A DNA stretch of 64,000 nt. Source: Anaerofilum hominis (lineage in GTDB: Bacteria > Bacillota > Clostridia > Oscillospirales > Ruminococcaceae). The stretch covers positions 287,173 to 351,172 of the forward strand of contig NZ_JACONZ010000004.1 in NCBI RefSeq assembly GCF_014287275.1, written 5' to 3'. The first letter of the stretch is position 1, and each line of letters begins with the position of its first letter. Made by a program: the position numbers and the translations under genes. The notes under the pieces were generated by a model, which worked only from the letters and a program-made list of their open reading frames with translations, was not told where the DNA came from and did not search any database. This document shows, one piece after another, positions 15,305 to 23,047 of the stretch.

Positions 15305-17041
15305 CTATTCTGCAGACGGGGGAGAGCCCATCTGTTCCCCGGCCGCCGTGCCTTTTTCTTCATACAGATGCCAGCGGTTTTTGCCCAGCGCTTTTGCCTG
15401 ATAGAGCGCCGCGTCAGAGTGCTGGTACAGCGTCTTGAAGTCGGCGCCGTCCTCCGGGGCAAAAGCAATGCCCACCGAACAGGACAGCTCGCAGCGGACG
15501 CCGCGAATGGGGTAGACCCCGTGCAGCGTCCGGCAGATCTGGTCGGCTTTTTTGAAAGCGAGTTCCCGGTGAGGGATGCCATAGAGAAAGACGAAAAATT
15601 CATCTCCGCCCAGCCTGGCGAGAATGTCTCCTTTCCGCAGCATGGAGGAAAGGCGGGAAGCAAAGTTGACCAGCACTTCATCGCCGAACTGGTGGCCGAA
15701 AGTGTCGTTGATATTTTTAAAGTTGTCGATATCCATCATAAAGGCGGCGCACAGGGTGGCCGTGCCGCGCAGGGCCTGTTCCACCAGCCTGCGGGCGGTA
15801 GAGCGGTTGTACAGCCCGGTCAATGGGTCGCGTTCTGCCTTGCTGCGCAGGGCGAGCTCCTGCCGCATCTGGCGGTCGATGTCCTGCATATGGATAAAAC
15901 AGCACACGTCGTTGCCCGGCGGCGCCTGAATGAGGGTGGCGGTACAGTGGACCCAGATCATCTTCTCTTCCGGGCCCAGCCGCAGATAGTCCAGCCGCAC
16001 CTCGCGCTGGCCGTCGGCAAACGCGTCGAGCAGGGCCTTTCGGTTGAACTTTCCAAACATTTCTTCGCGATGGTCGGGATGTACCAGCAGATTGACCGCC
16101 GTGCCCACCAGCTGGGAGTAGCTGCACCCGGGCAAAAGCCCCAGCTGATCCGCCCAGGAGGAAGAGATCTGCATCACCTTATCCTGGGTGAGGTTTGCCT
16201 CGTAAGTGCAGACCGCGTTGGAAAACATGGCGGCGCGGTACTGCTGTTCCTGCGCCGAGCGCTGTTCCAACAGCTTTTCCCGGGTGATGTCGCGGGTGGT
16301 GCCCACAATACGCATCGGTTCGCCCTCGGCATCCTGCACCCGGTTCGCGTGGATGGAGACCCAGTGCCAGTCGCCGTCCAGCCCGCGTATCTGCAGCGCG
16401 GTATCCACGGCGGACAGATCGCCTCCCTGCCGCATCAGACGCTGAAAAGCGGAGATGCTGTCGGGGTGGATGACGCCTTCACGCAGCAGCGTCGCCTCCA
16501 CGTCGTCGATGACGGCGCGGCGGTCAAAGGGGCTGTTTTCCAGCGCCTGGCCCTCGCTGAACTGGCGCAGCCTGCGGCTGGACAGATCATATTCCCACAT
16601 CATCGTCCCGGTCTGCTGCAGGGCCAGCTGGTAGCGCTCTTCGCTGGCCGCCAGCCTTTCCTGCGTCCGGGCGAGCTCGGTGACTTCGGTGGACAGGCTC
16701 AAAAAGGCGATGCGGTCGCCGCCCGGGCCCAGCAGGTCCGAGATGGAGACCCGGAACGCGCGCCCATCGGGCCGGTGCTGTACAGCCGGGGCCTCCCCGC
16801 GCAGATAGCGCCGGATGCAGCAGTCGTCGGTGCCGCACAGCGGGGTGCTGCAGATCGAGCACGGACGCCCCACGCATTCCTCCAGCGTCAATCCGAGCAG
16901 CTGCTCCGACGCCCGGTTGAGGAACAACAGCCGAAAATCCGTGTCGATGATAAAAAACGGATTTTCCATGGAGTAGAGCACGTGTTTGTAAAATTCATTG
17001 TCCATATCCGCCCAAAAAGCGACGGGCTTGTCCCGGTCCAT
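15305..17041 (-). CDS. PAS-sensor diguanylate cyclase (GGDEF)
   Basis: 578 residues, cytoplasmic. The first PAS domain (about 15-115) carries a Cys-rich insert (CVGRPCSICSTPLCGTDDCC). A second PAS/PAC unit spans about 125-255, ending GTTRDITREK, and a third about 265-385. A GGDEF domain follows (about 395-565): RDPLTGLYNR entry motif, active site GGDEF, and the inhibitory I-site RxxD exactly five residues upstream (RKGDILARLGGDEF). It should make cyclic di-GMP with product inhibition. GTG 17053 sits inside the ribosome site, so ATG 17041 is preferred. No EAL or HD-GYP partner or clear c-di-GMP riboswitch was found in the window. Confidence 0.93.
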   Translation of the reverse strand: MDRDKPVAFWADMDNEFYKHVLYSMENPFFIIDTDFRLLFLNRASEQLLGLTLEECVGRPCSICSTPLCGTDDCCIRRYLRGEAPAVQHRPDGRAFRVSISDLLGPGGDRIAFLSLSTEVTELARTQERLAASEERYQLALQQTGTMMWEYDLSSRRLRQFSEGQALENSPFDRRAVIDDVEATLLREGVIHPDSISAFQRLMRQGGDLSAVDTALQIRGLDGDWHWVSIHANRVQDAEGEPMRIVGTTRDITREKLLEQRSAQEQQYRAAMFSNAVCTYEANLTQDKVMQISSSWADQLGLLPGCSYSQLVGTAVNLLVHPDHREEMFGKFNRKALLDAFADGQREVRLDYLRLGPEEKMIWVHCTATLIQAPPGNDVCCFIHMQDIDRQMRQELALRSKAERDPLTGLYNRSTARRLVEQALRGTATLCAAFMMDIDNFKNINDTFGHQFGDEVLVNFASRLSSMLRKGDILARLGGDEFFVFLYGIPHRELAFKKADQICRTLHGVYPIRGVRCELSCSVGIAFAPEDGADFKTLYQHSDAALYQAKALGKNRWHLYEEKGTAAGEQMGSPPSAE

Positions 17042-17237
17042 CTGCTGCGGCACCTCCTTTCAATGCGGTTTCAGGGCAGAAGCGTTTTGCCGGCGGCTCC
17101 GACCGGCATTCTGGACCGCTGCGGGCCCTGATTTTTGTCTTGAGTTCAGAATACCCTATTTTGTGAAAAAAGACAACAAAAAATTGCTGTGTGCATTCAA
17201 AAAAGCGTCTCGAACGGGAAACTTCGCGGGAAAAAGG

Positions 17238-17267
17238 TTTACAAAGCCGGGCGCACAGTTTTATAAT
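17238..17267 (+). promoter_or_regulatory. Sigma-A promoter of the metF operon
   Basis: TTTACA (17238-17243), 18-nt spacer, TATAAT (17262-17267), about 60 bp before the metF start. The leader shows only a short GC-rich hairpin near 17292-17310 (CCGCGC/GCGCGG); no SAM, cobalamin or T-box riboswitch is apparent. Confidence 0.75.
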
Positions 17268-17327
17268 AAGTAGCTGTCAGCGATATTTTAAGGCCGCGCA
17301 CCAGGCGCGGCGGGGGATGGGGACGTT

Positions 17328-18206
17328 ATGAGGATCCATGAGTTGTTTGCAGGCGAAAAGCCTGTTTTTTCGCTTGAGGTGTTTCCGCCGAAAAAAAACG
17401 GTTCCATAGAGGGCATGTATCGGACCCTGGCTGAACTGGCGGACCTGAGACCCGATTACATCAGCGTCACCTATGGCGCGGGCGGCACGGCAGCGGGGCT
17501 TTCCTGCGAGCTGTCGTCCCATGTCAAGCATCGTCTGGGCATCGAGCCGCTGGCCCACCTTACCTGCATCAACTCGAGCCGCAGCCAGGTGGAACAGGTG
17601 CTGGACCGGCTGCGGGACGAGCAGATCGAAAACGTGCTGGCCCTGCGGGGAGACCGGGTGCCGGGGCTGGAACCGAAGAGCGATTTTTCTCACGCTGACG
17701 AGCTGATGCGCTTTGTCAGCGGGCGGTACGATCTCTCGCTGGCGGGGGCCTGTTATCCCGAGGGCCACCCGGACAGCGAGAGCCTGCAGGCGGACGTGGA
17801 GAGCCTGCGCCGCAAACAGGAGGCGGGCGCAAAGCATCTGGTCACCCAGCTGTTTTTTGACACCGACCCCTATTTCCGCTTTCTTGACCGGGCGGCGGCC
17901 GCAGGCGTGACGCTGCCGGTGCAGCCGGGCGTTATGCCCATCGTCAAGCTGGGGCAGATCCAGCGAACCGTGGCGCTGAGTTCCGCCAGCCTGCCCGCGT
18001 CTTTTTCAAAAATGATCACCCGCTATGAGTACGACGCCGACGGGCTATATAAAGCGGGGATCCAGTATGCGGTCAGCCAGTGCCTGGCGCTGCTGGCGGG
18101 CGGCGCGCCGGGCGTGCACATTTATACCATGAACAATGCGGATGTGGCCCGGCAGGTGTATCAGGGCATTCGCGGCGCGCTGGACCGGGAAGAGGGCAGA
18201 ACATGA
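17328..18206 (+). CDS. metF: 5,10-Methylenetetrahydrofolate reductase
   Basis: 292 residues, the normal length for MetF, a FAD-dependent TIM barrel that reduces methylene-THF to methyl-THF. Motifs include FSLEVFPPK at the start, SVTYGAGGT near residue 45, HLTCIN, and the ALRGDRVPG loop near residue 100. LVTQLFFD and the C-terminal TMNN segment also fit. It is the first gene of a three-gene methionine operon; its stop overlaps the next ATG (ATGA). Its methyl-THF product feeds the MetH encoded downstream. Confidence 0.95.
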   Translation: MRIHELFAGEKPVFSLEVFPPKKNGSIEGMYRTLAELADLRPDYISVTYGAGGTAAGLSCELSSHVKHRLGIEPLAHLTCINSSRSQVEQVLDRLRDEQIENVLALRGDRVPGLEPKSDFSHADELMRFVSGRYDLSLAGACYPEGHPDSESLQADVESLRRKQEAGAKHLVTQLFFDTDPYFRFLDRAAAAGVTLPVQPGVMPIVKLGQIQRTVALSSASLPASFSKMITRYEYDADGLYKAGIQYAVSQCLALLAGGAPGVHIYTMNNADVARQVYQGIRGALDREEGRT

Positions 18207-18901
18207 AGCTTGCACTGGACGCCCCGCTGGACCGAGCGGAGATCTGCCGTTATCTGGGCTGTACGCCCGCCGACCTGGACGGGGCGGCGCGGGCGCTGAT
18301 AGAGGAGTGCGAGCGGGAAATTTTACATGCGGCCGCGCCCCGCTGTGTGTTTCGGCGGTTTGGGCTGCAGTGGCAGGCGGAAACGCCCCGCCTGGCGGGG
18401 GCGTCTCAGGCGCTGGAGGGGCGGGATATCGCCCGTCACCTTGGCGGGTGCCATGCGGTACTGCTGATGGCCTCCACGCTGGGGGCGGGGGTGGACGCCC
18501 TGCTGCGCGCGGCCGCGGCGGGGGACGTGGCCCGCTCGGTGGTGCTGGACGCCGCGGCCTCTGTGGCGGCGGAGACGGCGGCCGCAACGGCGGAAGAGGC
18601 TGCGGCCGCGGCCCTGTGCAGGGCAGGAGAATACCGCACGGGCCGTTTCAGCCCAGGGTACGGGGATCTCCCCATCACAGGGCAGAGGGCCTGGGTGGCG
18701 CTGCTGGACGCGCCGCGGGCGATCGGCCTGGCGGCGACGCGGGAGGCGATCCTCACCCCGCGCAAATCCGTGACGGCCCTGGTCGGCGTTGCGGACCACC
18801 CGGTGCGGGGGCGGCTTGCCGGCTGCGACTGCTGCGCCCTGAAAGAAAAATGTGAATTGAGAAAGCGAGGGACGCCCTGTGGAAAAGCGGACGGGCAATG
18901 A
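18203..18901 (+). CDS. Stand-alone MetH activation-domain protein
   Basis: 232 residues matching the vitamin-B12-dependent methionine synthase activation domain, which binds SAM and re-methylates inactive cob(II)alamin. The signature RFSPGYGDLPITGQ is at about 150-163, followed by LTPRKSVTALVGV and a Cys cluster CDCCALKEKC near the end. In E. coli this is the C-terminal domain of MetH; here it is a separate protein, common in Clostridia. The ATG overlaps the metF stop and the gene overlaps metH by 23 bp, so all three are coupled. The extra C-terminal Cys cluster may bind metal (inference). Confidence 0.9.
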   Translation: MKLALDAPLDRAEICRYLGCTPADLDGAARALIEECEREILHAAAPRCVFRRFGLQWQAETPRLAGASQALEGRDIARHLGGCHAVLLMASTLGAGVDALLRAAAAGDVARSVVLDAAASVAAETAAATAEEAAAAALCRAGEYRTGRFSPGYGDLPITGQRAWVALLDAPRAIGLAATREAILTPRKSVTALVGVADHPVRGRLAGCDCCALKEKCELRKRGTPCGKADGQ

Positions 18902-21236
18902 CGGATATTTGATCCTGGACGGCGGGATGGGCACCATGCTGCAAAGCGCCGGGCTTGCCGGGGGCCAGCGGCCGGAGACGCTGTCGGTCACCGAGGCGGA
19001 AAAGATCACCGCCATCCACCGGGCCTATCTGGATGCGGGCGCACAGGTGGTCTATACCAACACCTTTGGGGCGAACGGCCTTAAGGCGGAGGGATGCGGC
19101 TATTCGGTGCAGGAGCTGGTGACGGCGTCGGTGCGGGCCGCGCGCGCAGCCGCACCGACGGGCAGCGCGCGGGTTGCGCTGGACATCGGCCCGCTGGGGG
19201 AACTGCTGGAGCCGGTCGGCACCCTCTCGTTTGAAGAGGCATACGAGCTGTTTGCGGAGATGGTGCGCCCGGGCGCGGCGGCAGGGGCGGATCTGGTGGT
19301 CATCGAGACCATGACGGACCTGTATGAGGTGAAAGCCGCGGTGCTGGCCGCAAAGGAAAACTGCGCGCTGCCGGTATGGGTGTCGATGACATTTGAAGAG
19401 TCGGGCCGCACCTTTACGGGCTGCAGCGTGGAGGCCATGGCCGCGACGCTGGAGGGCCTGGGCGCTGACGCGGTCGGCATCAACTGTTCGCTGGGGCCGG
19501 TGGAGATCCTCCCCATCGCAAAGCGGCTGTGCGCGGCCACCAACCTGCCGGTGTTCATCAAGCCGAACGCAGGCCTGCCTGACCCGGAGAGCGGCAGCTA
19601 CGATATCACGCCCGAGCAGTTCTGCGCCCAGATGGAGCCCTATCTGGAGCTGGGCGTTTTCGCGCTGGGGGGCTGCTGCGGCACCACGCCGGAGTATATC
19701 CGCCGTCTTGCCGCGCTGTGCGGCGGCAGGGTCCCGGCGGCACGGCAGCCGGTGGAGGCCTCCGTCGTCTGTACCCCCACCCTGGTGCAGCAGGTGGAGG
19801 GGCTGACCGTGGTGGGGGAGCGCATCAACCCCACCGGCAAAAAACTGTTCAAACAGGCGCTGCTGGACGGCAATATGGACTATATTTTGACCCAGGCCCT
19901 GAGCCAGAAAGAAGCGGGGGCCCAGATCCTGGACGTCAACGTGGGCCTGCCCGGCATCGATGAGCCCGCGATGATGGAGCAGGTGGTGAAAAGCCTGCAG
20001 ACGGTGAGCGATCTGCCCCTGCAGTTGGATTCCTCAGACCCCGAGGCGCTGCGCCGGGGCCTGCGCGTTTACAACGGCAAGCCGATCGTCAACTCGGTGA
20101 ATGGCGAGCAAAAGGTGCTGGATGCCGTGCTGCCGCTGTGCAAAAAGTACGGGGCCGCGGTGGTGGGCCTGACGCTGGACGGGAACGGCATCCCGATGAA
20201 AGCGGAGCAGCGGTTTGCGGTGGCGGAAAAGATCGTCTCAGCCTGCGAGGCGGCAGGCATCCCCCGCAGGGATATCTATATCGACTGCCTGACCCTTACC
20301 GCCTCGGCCCAGCAGAAAGAGGTGGCCGAGACGCTGGCGGCCATCCGCATGGTCAAAGAGCGTCTGGGTGTGCGCACAGTGCTGGGGGTGTCGAACATCT
20401 CCTTTGGCCTGCCCAACCGGGAACTGCTCAACCACAGCTTTTTGACGATGGCGGCCGCCGCCGGGCTGGACCTGGCGATCATCAACCCCAACGTGACTTC
20501 CATGATGGACGCGGTGCGCGCCGCGGATGTGCTGCTGGCCCGGGACAAAAAAGCGGGCCGCTATCTGGTCGCCTATGCAAACGCTGCGCCGGCGCCCCTG
20601 GCGGCCGCAAAGCGGGAAATGACGATCGAGGACGCCATCTACCGGGGCTTTAAAGCGGAAGCGCGCCAGTGCACGCAGGAACTGCTGCTGAAAATGGGCG
20701 AACTGCGGCTGGTGAACGAGCGGCTGATCCCGGCGCTGGATGCGGTGGGGGCGGAGTTCGAGGCCGGAAAACTGTTTTTGCCGCAGCTGCTGCAGGCAGC
20801 TTCGGCGGCCCAGGCCGCCTTTGAGGTGGTCAAGCTCTCCATCGCCTCCAAGGGCCGTCCGCCGGTGAGCAAGGGGAAGATCCTTGTGGCCACGGTCAAG
20901 GGTGACATCCACGATATTGGCAAAAATATCGTCAAGGTGATCCTTGAAAATTACGGCTACGACGTGATCGATCTGGGCCGGGACGTGGCTGCAGAGCGGG
21001 TGGTAAAGACGGCGCAGGAGCAGGGGATCCGGCTGGTGGGGCTTTCGGCGCTGATGACCACGACCCTTGCCAGCATGGAGCAGACCATCCGCCTGCTGCG
21101 GGAAGCCGCGGTGGACTGCCGGGTGTTTGTGGGCGGGGCAGTGCTCACGCCCGGCTACGCAAAGCGTATCGGGGCCGATTATTACGCCAAAGACGCAAAG
21201 CAGGCGGTGGATATCGCCAAAGAGGTGCTGGGATAG
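18879..21236 (+). CDS. metH: Cobalamin-dependent methionine synthase without activation domain
   Basis: 785 residues in four parts: homocysteine S-methyltransferase (about 1-290, zinc cysteines in GINCS and GGCCGT), pterin-binding domain (about 305-560, VVGERINPTGKK), a helical cap (about 575-655), and a cobalamin-binding Rossmann domain with DIHDIGKNIV (DxHxxG, His donates to cobalt). The reactivation domain is missing and supplied by the preceding gene. GTG start at 18879 with AGGGA upstream. Methylcobalamin transfers the methyl group from methyl-THF to homocysteine. Confidence 0.95.
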   Translation: MEKRTGNDGYLILDGGMGTMLQSAGLAGGQRPETLSVTEAEKITAIHRAYLDAGAQVVYTNTFGANGLKAEGCGYSVQELVTASVRAARAAAPTGSARVALDIGPLGELLEPVGTLSFEEAYELFAEMVRPGAAAGADLVVIETMTDLYEVKAAVLAAKENCALPVWVSMTFEESGRTFTGCSVEAMAATLEGLGADAVGINCSLGPVEILPIAKRLCAATNLPVFIKPNAGLPDPESGSYDITPEQFCAQMEPYLELGVFALGGCCGTTPEYIRRLAALCGGRVPAARQPVEASVVCTPTLVQQVEGLTVVGERINPTGKKLFKQALLDGNMDYILTQALSQKEAGAQILDVNVGLPGIDEPAMMEQVVKSLQTVSDLPLQLDSSDPEALRRGLRVYNGKPIVNSVNGEQKVLDAVLPLCKKYGAAVVGLTLDGNGIPMKAEQRFAVAEKIVSACEAAGIPRRDIYIDCLTLTASAQQKEVAETLAAIRMVKERLGVRTVLGVSNISFGLPNRELLNHSFLTMAAAAGLDLAIINPNVTSMMDAVRAADVLLARDKKAGRYLVAYANAAPAPLAAAKREMTIEDAIYRGFKAEARQCTQELLLKMGELRLVNERLIPALDAVGAEFEAGKLFLPQLLQAASAAQAAFEVVKLSIASKGRPPVSKGKILVATVKGDIHDIGKNIVKVILENYGYDVIDLGRDVAAERVVKTAQEQGIRLVGLSALMTTTLASMEQTIRLLREAAVDCRVFVGGAVLTPGYAKRIGADYYAKDAKQAVDIAKEVLG

Positions 21237-21307
21237 GCTTTGGCAGCGCGGCTGCCCGGCGCGCCTTGTGTGCGGGGGACCGTTTCCCGGAATATTTTTT
21301 CTTTATG

Positions 21308-21338
21308 GCTGTGGCCCGGCGGGGTCCACAGCTTTTTT
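21308..21338 (+). terminator. Terminator of the metF-metH operon
   Basis: GCTGTGG (21308-21314) pairs with CCACAGC (21326-21332), 11-nt loop, then TTTTTT (21333-21338). It lies about 70 bp after metH. Confidence 0.88.
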
Positions 21339-21690
21339 GTTTTTGCACCGCGGCGGAGGAACGGCAAAAAGGCCGGCTGCCGCAGGCTTTGACAGCAGCC
21401 GGATGACGGTGATGCTTCAGCCCCTGCAGCGCCCCCACAGAAAAGCAGCCCCTACCGCGCAGGAGTTTCTGCGGCAGGGGGCTGGAATTCAAGGTAAGCT
21501 TGCAGGAGATGTACTGAATCGCCCCATCGAACCCGGGAAATTGCCCCTTTAAAACAGGGAGGGAATCCGGACGGCCGGAAAACAGGCCCGGCAGATCTGT
21601 TTCCAGCCTGTTGGACTGAGCGGAGAGGAACGCTGTGTTTTTGCAAAAAAATGCGAAAGATCCAAACGCCTTGTCCGGCACGGACGGTAA
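21339..21690. other. Non-coding region with a strong hairpin
   Basis: No convincing gene. A long imperfect hairpin spans about 21449-21485 (CAGCCCCT.CCGC / GCGG.AGGGGGCTG) without a T run. A GGCCGGCTGC/GCAGCCGG pair lies just upstream (about 21371-21402). The codon use of the small open frames here does not look like real genes. Confidence 0.45.
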
Positions 21691-21816
21691 ATAAGAGCGG
21701 ACGGGGAAACAAGAATTCAAAGCGCTGGATGGGATGAGGCTTTCAAGCGCCTGCTGGGAGCCCAGGTGATGTATCTCCTTGATCCCGAAAAGGGCAGCCG
21801 CCATTTTATAGAATGA
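21691..21816 (+). pseudogene. Possible 3' remnant of a gene
   Basis: The plus-strand frame ending at TGA 21814-21816 reads plausibly as protein for about 30 codons: GWDEAFKRLLGAQVMYLLDP then EKGSRHFIE. It is open only from 21691, has no start codon with a ribosome site, and ends 1 nt before an intrinsic terminator. This is what the tail of a deleted gene would look like. The family is not recognised; chance cannot be excluded. Confidence 0.25.
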
Positions 21817-21853
21817 CGAAAAAAGAGAGGGAAAATGCCCCTCTCTTTTTTCG
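21817..21853. terminator. Bidirectional terminator
   Basis: A perfect 14-bp stem (21817-21830 with 21840-21853, CGAAAAAAGAGAGG) and 9-nt loop. Runs of A and T on either side let it work on both strands, fitting its place between convergent genes (metH plus, VOC gene minus). Confidence 0.85.
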
Positions 21854-21967
21854 TTTTTATGCGCGGCAGAGGCGCTGATCTTGATGCCGAATGCGCAGGA
21901 CGGTCAGGATGCAAATGCAGCTGCCCGGAAAAAGCGCATGCGGGAAGGGATGCGGACTTTTTAGCAG

Positions 21968-22050
21968 GAGCGAACTTTTTATTGCTCCGCAACAAAAAAC
22001 TTATCTTAATAGCTCCCCCTCGCCGCTTGTGCGGCAACCGGGCGGATGGC
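21968..22050 (+). repeat. Dispersed repeat, copy B
   Basis: Reads GAGCGAACTTTTTATTGCTCC, then GCAACAAAAAACTTATC and a GC-rich part with a GCCG...CGGC hairpin. It matches copy A at 15164-15246 (opposite strand) along its length. The hairpin arms differ in sequence between copies yet still pair, which hints at a structured element. Confidence 0.45.
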
Positions 22051-22173
22051 CCCCAAATAGCTGCTGCGCGGCATTTCCAGCCGATGGTTTCCCGCAGGGG
22101 ACTGTGTCTTTTGCAGCCGGTAAAGGCTCTCTTTTAATTGCTCCAAACGTGCGCAGCCGCGCAGCGCGCTCAT
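22006..22173 (-). CDS. Possible small ORF coupled to the VOC gene
   Basis: 55 codons from ATG 22173 to TAA at 22008-22006. Its ATG overlaps the VOC stop codon (ATGA), an arrangement typical of translational coupling. The start looks helical (RLEQLKESLYRLQK) and the rest is basic and low in complexity. It overlaps repeat copy B at its end. No family recognised; it may equally be chance read-through. Confidence 0.25.
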   Translation of the reverse strand: MSALRGCARLEQLKESLYRLQKTQSPAGNHRLEMPRSSYLGAIRPVAAQAARGSY

Positions 22174-22562
22174 GTCCAGGGCATAATAGGGGGCAGGATG
22201 CAAAACGGATGTCCCGAGGGGTCGAGCATCACACGCCAGCGGTCATCAAATTGAAGTTCAGAGACCGTTGCGCCGCACGAGACGGCGTGCTTCACACCTT
22301 CTTCCACGTCCTGCACATGAAAATCCAGATGTGCCATCTGCTGCTGTTCACCCGGTACAGGGGGCCAAATGGGCGGCACATAGTCGTCTGCCTGTTGAAT
22401 GGTGATCCAGGTCGGCACGCCTTTTTGCTCTAAGTTGGTCAAAACTGTATACTCTTCGCCTTTGAAACGTGTCCAGCCAAGAAGCTTTTCATAAAACACA
22501 GACAACTCATCTGCGCGATCAGAGTCCAGGACGGTATTCCATCCCACAAGATCGAGAGCCAT
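22170..22562 (-). CDS. VOC (glyoxalase/bleomycin-resistance-like) protein
   Basis: 130 residues with two beta-alpha-beta-beta-beta modules of the vicinal-oxygen-chelate fold: WNTVLDSDRADELSVFYEKL at the start (first module) and HLDFHVQDVEEGVKHAV (second), ending with DPSGHPFCI. The HLDFHV and DPSGHPF motifs are typical. Substrate unknown; members range from lyases to drug-binding proteins. The ribosome site GGAGGTG is 8 nt before the ATG, and a near-consensus promoter lies upstream (22654-22682). Confidence 0.85.
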   Translation of the reverse strand: MALDLVGWNTVLDSDRADELSVFYEKLLGWTRFKGEEYTVLTNLEQKGVPTWITIQQADDYVPPIWPPVPGEQQQMAHLDFHVQDVEEGVKHAVSCGATVSELQFDDRWRVMLDPSGHPFCILPPIMPWT

Positions 22563-22653
22563 AGCAACGCACCTCCGCTTTTCATTGTTTTCCGTTCCTG
22601 GCCGTCAGCAGGTCATAGCCGCTCAAGGGGGCCAGGCAGGGCTTGATTTCTCA

Positions 22654-22682
22654 ATTCTAATCTCAGCATGAAGAAATGTCAA
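22654..22682 (-). promoter_or_regulatory. Strong sigma-A promoter of the VOC gene
   Basis: On the minus strand: TTGACA (22682-22677), 17-nt spacer, TAGAAT (22659-22654). Both boxes are near consensus and the gene starts about 90 nt downstream. Confidence 0.75.
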
Positions 22683-22771
22683 ACAACTCCGTGGACGCTC
22701 AGCGAATGATCCCGCGAAAGTTCTGCGGCGGCAGGGCGGGGAAGCTCGCCGGAGATCCCATCTCTGAAAAT

Positions 22772-22816
22772 AACGGCCCGGCCGGCGGAAGTCTGCTTTC
22801 CGCCGGCCGGGCCGTT
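22772..22816. terminator. Long perfect hairpin downstream of recQ
   Basis: 19-bp arms (22772-22790 with 22798-22816, AACGGCCCGGCCGGCGGAA) and a 7-nt loop. Read on the minus strand it ends recQ transcripts before the VOC gene; a short run of Ts follows (TTATTTTC). The rest of 22817-23047 holds no gene, only a degenerate direct repeat of CATCTGTCCCCAA (near 22943 and 23019). Confidence 0.65.
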
Positions 22817-23047
22817 CTGATGTTTGCCCCCCGGCGTCCGATCAGGCCGCGGAGGGGGAAAGAGAGGACGAAAGGCCGCAGAGGGCGCCTGTGCCAAGGG
22901 GCTGCACTTTTTTGCGGGGGCCGCCGCCGCACCATGCGCACACATCTGTCCCCAACCCAGCCGCCGGTTTTTCAAACAGCAGCCTGCGGTTAGTCGCACC
23001 ATCTGCGCAGGGGTGCGCGCATCTGTCCCCAAGGCGCGCCGGCCCTG

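Noticed and set aside
15368..17131. A 587-codon plus-strand frame
   Set aside because: Antisense to the well-supported diguanylate cyclase; no recognisable domain.
17054..17327. SAM, cobalamin or T-box riboswitch in front of metF
   Set aside because: None of the conserved cores (for example the B12 box or the T-box sequence) could be found; only a short hairpin is present.
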